A stretch of DNA of 64,000 nucleotides, taken from assembly GCA_947247005.1 (NCBI GenBank), contig OX365955.1:45611822-45675821 (forward strand). Direction: 5' to 3'. This document shows, one piece after another, positions 57,855-64,000 of the stretch. The first letter of the stretch is position 1; the number at the start of each line of letters is the position of its first letter. The stretch comes from Spisula solida (Eukaryota; Mollusca; Bivalvia; Venerida; Mactridae). Below the pieces are notes generated by a model. The model was not told where the DNA came from, searched no databases, and saw nothing but the letters and a program-made list of their open reading frames with translations. The position numbers were made by a program, and so were the translations under genes.

Positions 57855-58725
57855 CATACACTACGCCGAAGTTCTAATTGGCCACCCTATAAAATTTGAT
57901 CCTATGTGATATATTTAATTAATACATATGAATTTGCGTTATGTTTTCATTCCACACATTAATCTATCGATTTACAGAAATAAAACTCGTGTTTTTGTGC
58001 AAATTCATCCATGCGGAACGGTTAGTGTGAAATGGCTTTTGTGTACGTGGTACTCGTGCACGGGATGAAAAATGTTTGTATTTGGTTGGAATGAATCCTC
58101 GGTGGATAGCCTTTTATGAAAAACATCAAACTTTGATAGATTGAATAATATGGAACTCGTCAAAGCCCTCCGAATGATGAGTACCGCCACTCAAAACAGC
58201 GAAGTGCGCCTCACGCCTTTTTAAAAAATTGCAAACTCTTTAATTACGTTTAATTTAGCGCAAACTACTGTGGGAAACATGTTTTCCTATCAATGTAAGT
58301 AGACATCATCGGGTTTTGGAGTATTTGTATTCTTCTGCAAACACTTTTTCTAAAATACATTTAAAAAACACGTGTTCAAACAGAAATTTATTGAAGTGCA
58401 TGCATACATCTGACGGCTTGAGCGCGTTCCCGTTGCTCATGCTCGCACGGATTTAAGTTTTTCATAAAAGGGGATCCACAGAGGATGTGCTCCAACAAAA
58501 TACGGACATATTTCATACCTTGCACACGCACCACGTGCATAAAACCAATTTCGAACTAACCGTTCCGCTTAGATGATTTTGTACCTGAGCACGTGTTTTA
58601 TTTCTGTAAATCGATAGATTAATGTGTGGAATGAAAACATAACGCAACGTCATATGTATTGATTGAATATAGCACATAGGATCAAATTTTATAGGATAGC
58701 CAATTAGAACTTCGGCGTAGTGTAT
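57855..58725. mobile_element. 871-bp foldback element with ~130-bp TIRs
   Basis: The left arm CATACACTACGCCGAAGTTC..AATTAGTCC-like..CATTCCACACATTAATC..TCGATTTACAGAAATAAAA (57855-57990) is mirrored by TTTTATTTCTGTAAATCGAT through GAACTTCGGCGTAGTGTATG (about 58597-58725) with few mismatches. Weaker pairing continues inward (CGGAACGGTTAGT near 58014 against AACTAACCGTTCCGC near 58554; GTACGTGGT against ACCACGTGC). Central frames are not convincing. It splits a VNTR array. The target duplication is unclear. Confidence 0.78.
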
Positions 58726-58935
58726 GATATGAGTTGCCGGTTCCTTTTATTGGGGCTAGCCCCTGACAAAGGTTATTGGTCTGATATGGTTGTGCTTAGT
58801 TGTGATGATTACTTCATCTGGTCTAGGGTGGCTATATTTCGTGATAATGAGTATCCCATACATCCTGGTGGAGGTAGGTATAGGGCCTGGGATGACTGTA
58901 CTTTGAGGTGTTGAATACTCATATGGCCTGTGATG
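58726..58935 (+). repeat. VNTR part 3 (right flank of the foldback insertion)
   Basis: Units with GGTCTGATATGGTTGTGCTT, GTGATGATTACTTCATCTGG, GGTGGAGGTAGG and GGCCTGGGATGACTGTACTT continue the 56341-57000 type. Confidence 0.5.
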
Positions 58936-59819
58936 GTCGTTTCCAACAGTGATACTGGTCTATACCTACAATTACTTAATACATAAAACACTGCATGCCG
59001 CTTCTTGGCACAGTGTCAAATTCGGTCTTTATAATAATTTTATTAATGTACAATTTGAATGAAATTTTATATTCCAACATACTAGTAATTACTGTAACTG
59101 GGAACAGCTGCTTATTTCTTACAATTTTGACATAATATTGAATCCGTTTGTAAATAAATGTCTATACTGTTACACAATAGTGATACATCCAGTTAAAAAG
59201 ACTTTTAATGAATGTATACACAAATAGAATATCATCTGTCACATTGGTAACAAAAACAATGTTCAACATACATTTTGTACTTCATAAAAGACACATATTG
59301 AGACGAAACATCAAATTTTACTTTGAAATGTCAATGACATTGACCTTGAAGTGGTCAGTATGTGTACGTGAGATTATATGAATTCAAATGAAGCTAATAA
59401 TCATACAGATACTTGATTTTGCCATTATGAATAAGACTGTGTCATATTTTTAATATAAGACTTACAAATACCGAATCAGAAATTTTACAAAGAATGTCAT
59501 CTCGGACATCATGGACAAGAATAAAATGGTTATTTTCACAAAGTTATAATATGCTGAAGTAAAAACAGTTTTTTTAATTAAAGATTTGTTTTCTGACCAA
59601 AACTTCTATCACTTTTCTATCCCAATTAAATGATACCATATACAAACAACATTTATATTCTAGTAAAAAGGTAGAGCAAAATATCACATTTTCAGCTATT
59701 TTTGTACTTTGGCCTTGAAATAATCCTGACCTTGGCCTCATAGTGGTCAGTGTAGTATGCCCATTTGATACACACCATAAGATGAATACTATGAATGCAA
59801 ACATTTAGCATTACATTTA
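58936..59819. other. No gene seen
   Basis: AT-rich spacer with no supported feature. Confidence 0.4.
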
Positions 59820-60195
59820 TTCCCAGTAAACATTTGATGTTGACTCAACGTTGTGTTGACGTTAGACTCCGACGTTGAATAACGGTTGGATTTTGGTTGG
59901 ATTTGCAAATCGTTTAGACGTCATTTTCTACCGTCTATCCAACGTCGGATTCTAACGTCTATCCAACGTCAAGATTATAACGTCTATCCAAAGTCAGGTT
60001 ATAACGTCTATCAAACGTCGGATTCTAACATCTTTACAACGTCAAGATTCCAACGTCTAATCAACGTCAGGTTATAACGTCTATCCAACATTAGATTCTA
60101 ACATCTATCCAACGTCAGATTCTAACGTCTATCCAACGTCAGATTCTAACATCTATCCAACGTCGGATTCTAACATCCAACCAACCACATTCCAT
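59820..60195 (+). repeat. ~24-26-bp minisatellite on TAACGTCTATCCAACGTC
   Basis: About 11 to 12 units of GATTCTAACGTCTATCCAAC with variants (CATC, GTTATAACGTC). The left border begins TCAACGTTGTGTTGACGTTA, an inverted AACGT cluster, so the array may be internal to a small transposon. The 63-codon frame across it is incidental. Confidence 0.75.
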
Positions 60196-60759
60196 CCGTA
60201 TTATTTGGTTTTTCAACAGAAGCACTGAAACAGACGCCCATGCTAGAACATTAAGTCACTAGGGTAACAACAGCTCTGATTATTCTAAAAATAGTGCAAT
60301 TACAATTAGGATTCCGACCTCTTGTAATAGCCACTTTCAAACATATACCTTTTTATTTAATATTTTAATAATGATCACAAGCAAGGTTTCCTATGGCAAC
60401 TTCTAAACTAGTAAGAGACACAAATAACATGAAAAATAAACTATTCTTTATTATCAGAATATTGTTACAGGTAAACTAATGCAGGATAAAATATACATAT
60501 AACAAGCATATACAATGTTGTTAACATGATAATTGGCATTGGGCAATTTTCGAGTACATAGTACAACAAAATATCAGTCTGGCATCAAATAACCAAACAA
60601 TTATATATACTAGTAAGAGAGGTGCCCCGCGTATATTTGAACACCGTTGAATATCCGATATATCCATGTTAACTCAATATAAATGAAATAACTCTTTTGA
60701 ACCGCGTAAAATAATGTGTCATGTAACATACTATATTCTATTGTACAGAATGACACAGA
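60196..60759. other. No gene seen
   Basis: AT-rich spacer, no supported feature. Confidence 0.4.
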
Positions 60760-60771
60760 TTGGATGTCCAG

Positions 60772-61398
60772 ACAGATCCAGTTACATGTATTGTGTCAGC
60801 TGATTCCGTTACATGTATTGTGTCAGCAGATTCCGTTACATGTATTGTGTCAGCAGATTCCGTTAAATGTATTGTGTCAGCTGATACCGTTACATGTATT
60901 GTGTCAGCAGATTCCGTTACATGTATTGTGTCAGCTGATTCCGTTACATGTATTGTGTCAGCTGATTCCGTTACATGTATTGTGTCAGCTGATTCCTTTA
61001 CATATATTGTGTCAGCTTATTCTCTAATATGTATTGTGTCAGCTGATACCGTTACATGTATTGTGTCAGCAGATTCCGTTACATGTATTGTGTCAGCAGA
61101 TTCCGTCACATGTATTGTGTCAGCTGATTCCTTTACATATATTGTGTCAGCTTATTCTCTTATATGTATTGTGTCAGCTGATACCGTTACATGTATTGTG
61201 TCAGCTGATTCCGTTACATGTATTGTGTCAGCTGATTCCGTTACATGTATTGTGTCAGCAGATTCCGTTAAATGTATTGTGTCAGCTGATTCCGTTACAT
61301 GTATTGTGTCAGCAGATTCCGTCACATGTATTGTGTCAGCTGATTCCGTTACATGTATTGTGTCAGCTGATTCCATAACATGTAGTGTGTCAGTTGAT
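60772..61398 (+). repeat. 27-bp minisatellite, ~23 units, 135-bp higher-order copy
   Basis: The unit is GATTCCGTTACATGTATTG followed by TGTCAGCT or TGTCAGCA. Period 27 keeps frames open: 223, 103 and 114 codons on the plus strand and 74 on the minus, giving 9-residue repeats such as [10 protein letters not shown] variant pair (CTTTACATATATTG, then TTATTCTCTWATATGTATTG) occurs twice about 135 bp apart (five units), showing block duplication. I treat it as non-coding. Confidence 0.85.
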
Positions 61399-61986
61399 AC
61401 GTCTAAGTTTCAATGTCATTACATATACTAGTATATGAGCCTTTTTGAACACTCATACAACTCAGATGCTTTCACTAATTGGTTACCAAACAGAATCCAA
61501 TCACCATCTACACAATCATGGATTTCTCAAGTCACAATCACTTGTTTATGACTTGAAAGTATGTCTGCAAGAACGCGGACACGTCGGCAAAAATGATGAA
61601 ATATGTCGAGAAACACAGAAACCACATTGTGCTCTACCATATTTCCATACCACTTTACTCCATATGACCATTCACACTCCTATCCTATGTGCATCAACAA
61701 TTATCTTCCAATTATGTGTATGTAGGGGCAACAATCCATTATGGAAACACACAACACATGATCCATTCTTGATATTTGTCTCCAAAAAGCTGCACGCGAG
61801 ATTAGTATGTATTCTTACTCATCTTTTAACAGAATAGAGTAGGCTGTGTGGAATAAAAGTGATATTAGTCAATCCATGAAGCGTCCGATAGCCACACATC
61901 ATATAACATATATCATTTGTTTATACATGTATGTGGCGTACAAGCACTAGATGATTATCATCAGTTTATCACAAACACTATACCCA
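61399..61986. other. No convincing gene
   Basis: A 130-codon frame at 61445-61837 (+) begins right after the minisatellite, is rich in His/Thr/Leu and has no recognisable domain. It could be chance or part of an unknown gene. Confidence 0.3.
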
Positions 61987-62126
61987 GGAGTCGGCCCCTT
62001 CCTGCCCCTGTTCCTGTCCTAACACCACCTGACTTGGGCTCGCTGGGCGATTTTTCTAGTTCACTGGAGCGAACAACGGCTCCTGTGATGGACTACCAGG
62101 CTGCTGTCTCTGTGGACAGAAAATAA
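61987..62126 (+). CDS. Possible terminal coding exon of an unknown gene
   Basis: Composition switches abruptly to GC-richer, coding-like DNA after CACTATACCCAG (a possible acceptor ending at about 61987). The frame reads SRPLPAPVPVLTPPDLGSLG, then DFSSSLERTTAPVMDYQAAV and SVDRK before TAA. AATAAA overlaps the stop (AAAATAAAC), so the transcript might end just downstream. The proline-rich, low-complexity sequence suggests a disordered C-terminus. Upstream exons were not found, and the polypyrimidine tract of the acceptor is weak. Confidence 0.35.
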
Positions 62127-62164
62127 ACAATCTTGTTACATGATTAAATACATTCTGTGTTGCT

Positions 62165-62385
62165 ACTTCATGTTACTTACCGTTGTGCGGTGGTTTGGTA
62201 ATAATTATTAAACTGATGTTTACTCAGGTTAACTGATATATATTCCATACTGCAAATATTATAGGTAGGTTTGTTTTCTGTGTGTTTCTTACGGTTGTGC
62301 AGTGGTTTGGTAATTATTAAACTGATGTGTACTCACGGTAATTGATATATAGTTTGTACTGCAAAACTTTGTTTTCAGTAAGCGA
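62165..62385 (+). repeat. ~120-bp tandem duplication
   Basis: 62165-62285 and 62288-62385 share TTACCGTTGTGC(G/A)GTGGTTTGGTAAT, ATTAAACTGATGT(T/G)TACTCA, ACTGATATATA and GTACTGCAAA. Two diverged copies. Confidence 0.75.
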
Positions 62386-64000
62386 CAAAGTAAGCTTTTC
62401 AAATTGTCAAATGGTCAAGTCCATTACACGAAATCGACTTGCGACTCAATGATCATTGAGGTTATATAAAGACGAGTCTGTCGATGAATAAACCTTTACA
62501 AACAAGATGTATCTTCGAACAGTGCGCTCCATTAATCTCAGTACCATGCTTAGATAGTATAATCACTAGACGACACTTCTAAACTTGTATGCATACTTTC
62601 CATTTGAATAAAACAATTATTTTTCATAAACTAAAATCTTACAGGAAATTATACAATGAGCAATGAAATTCGATCATTCACACGCTCGTGAAAAACACGC
62701 ATTTGGACCCAAGCCGTACGAAATGATTCCATTAATGAAATGGTCAAAATTATTTTATGCTTTTAAACCGATGGGCAAACTTTCTTAGTACAAACTTAAA
62801 CTTTAAATAAAATGTTTATTTTTCTATATTATGAAATATAATTTCCCAGATAGAATCTTAACTGCATGGGCAATCGATATCCATATTTAGGAATTGCGTG
62901 TTTAATCGCACGCGCGTTTGCACATCTAGAATACAAGCGCATGTTTGTTGCACGTGCGGTGCGTGAATATCGGTTTTCAATATGACACTTACATATTTCT
63001 TTTCCGTACTGATTTACACATGCTAAACATATAAATCAAAGTTGTTCATCGTTCAATAAAGGGCAATAGGCATGTCCAACAATTTGTTTCACGGCAATAT
63101 TCCCATTTTCTTTAACTAACAAGTAACAACAGTTATCTTCCTTATTTGGGGCTATACCAGTTTTAATCTGATCGCTCTTATCTTGATTGCGTAATCACGC
63201 TGTGCAAACTCCACGGGAAGTCGGAATATAAGTAATGCCTATCATTTGCCTAAGGGGTTTTTGCCCTCACAGCAATACATTTTATATTTTTGACATTTTG
63301 TACATGCGAAGGGTACTTGTCTCTGTCTATATGAAATAATTTAGTTTTTAGAACATGCATGATTAAGACTTCGTTGATTGTGTGTGTTGTTACTATGTAC
63401 ATGGGGGAAAATATACTTAATTATGCATTTGTATGATGACATGTGTATCGTCTATGTTCCGTGGGTTATGAAATTAACTGTATAAATGTTATGTTATGTA
63501 TAATCAAAGAATACGGGAGTGTATAGTGTATATCCGTGGTATAATAGGTGTAAGCCGAAATGTCACACAAATAGGCATATTGACATTTAACTGACTTTCC
63601 AGCGATTTTAATATGAGGAAAATCTTTCATTGTATGATAATGGCTGTTCAAAACAGGTGGTTGTTCAGTCCAAATCAATAAAAAAACTGCAACGTGATTC
63701 TGAGTTTAGAATTTGTCTCAGTTGTAAAAGTCTCCTTTTTATATACGTTTTCTGTTTTTGCTATCAGCATCGGGAAAGTATTCAAACCGGTTTAAGATGT
63801 ACGACTCACTAAAATTACGAATATTATTGTATTGTCTTTACTCATAAGCATTATGATACAGATGGTGAGACAGAATAAATGTGTGCAAATTGTCAACTTT
63901 TTTTACATAATGATATATAATTAAATAGCATTTTTATAATAGAAACAGTAAACTCAGGAATAGAGTTTAAACATAACGTAGACTTATTTCTATCAAGTTA
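62386..64000. other. No gene seen
   Basis: AT-rich DNA with only short frames on both strands and no repeat that I could match in the window. Confidence 0.4.

Noticed and set aside
59886..60077. 63-codon frame over the AACGTC minisatellite
   Set aside because: Pure by-product of the repeat with no initiation or splice context.

Overview
This is eukaryotic, AT-rich DNA that looks like a mollusc genome, most likely a bivalve. I infer this from an intronless Mab-21/cGAS-like gene of the kind greatly expanded in bivalves, from repeats made of clustered AGGTCA half-sites, and from APE-type LINE remains whose ORF1 carries a viral-type 2A motif. I see no bacterial-style operons, rRNA, convincing tRNA or CRISPR array. 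Only one intact, clearly cellular protein-coding gene is visible (12042-14126, +). Most other readable content is transposable element (TE) sequence and tandem repeat.

Layout. 1-3970: no gene, one retroposon tail. 3975-7335: an old short-element copy split by a 3.15-kb element (4169-7322) that has a 23-bp terminal inverted repeat (TIR), at least eight internal copies of a 13-bp word and a broken ORF. 8650-11060: dispersed repeats, then a nuclear-receptor-half-site repeat with a perfect estrogen-response-element-type palindrome. 12042-14126: the Mab-21/cGLR-like gene. 14498-16167: a TA-flanked mariner-type element, a 68-bp minisatellite and a long palindrome. 17484-18028: two possible exons (-). 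19177-27513: an 8.3-kb foldback structure with outer inverted repeats and a core of roughly 60-bp units in four alternating orientation blocks. 28550-30750: a retroelement-like repeat region with a protein fragment.

32330-42120 is a nested insertion series. A LINE (+) is split by a TTAA-flanked element (33233-41557). That element is split by a 7.3-kb PIF/Harbinger element (33282-40604, CTG target duplication), which holds a hAT-type miniature element (34628-35047, perfect 8-bp target duplication). 42133-49560 holds two oppositely oriented copies of a short element, a TA-flanked element with 11-bp TIRs, a poly-C-bearing element and a solo LTR.

50601-56013 (-) is a nearly full-length APE-type LINE. 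ORF1 has an N-terminal hydrophobic/2A region, a coiled coil and an L1-ORF1-like core. ORF2 follows in the same frame after a single TAG and has no AUG before its first endonuclease motif. ORF2 is inactivated by three frameshifts, an in-frame 183-bp tandem duplication and substitutions at two endonuclease positions. 56100-64000 holds another endonuclease relic, degenerate minisatellites, a foldback element (57855-58725), a 27-bp minisatellite open in several frames, and a possible terminal exon (61987-62126).

Family names come from motif recognition by eye. No search or alignment was run. Coordinates of repeat edges are approximate unless target duplications are stated.
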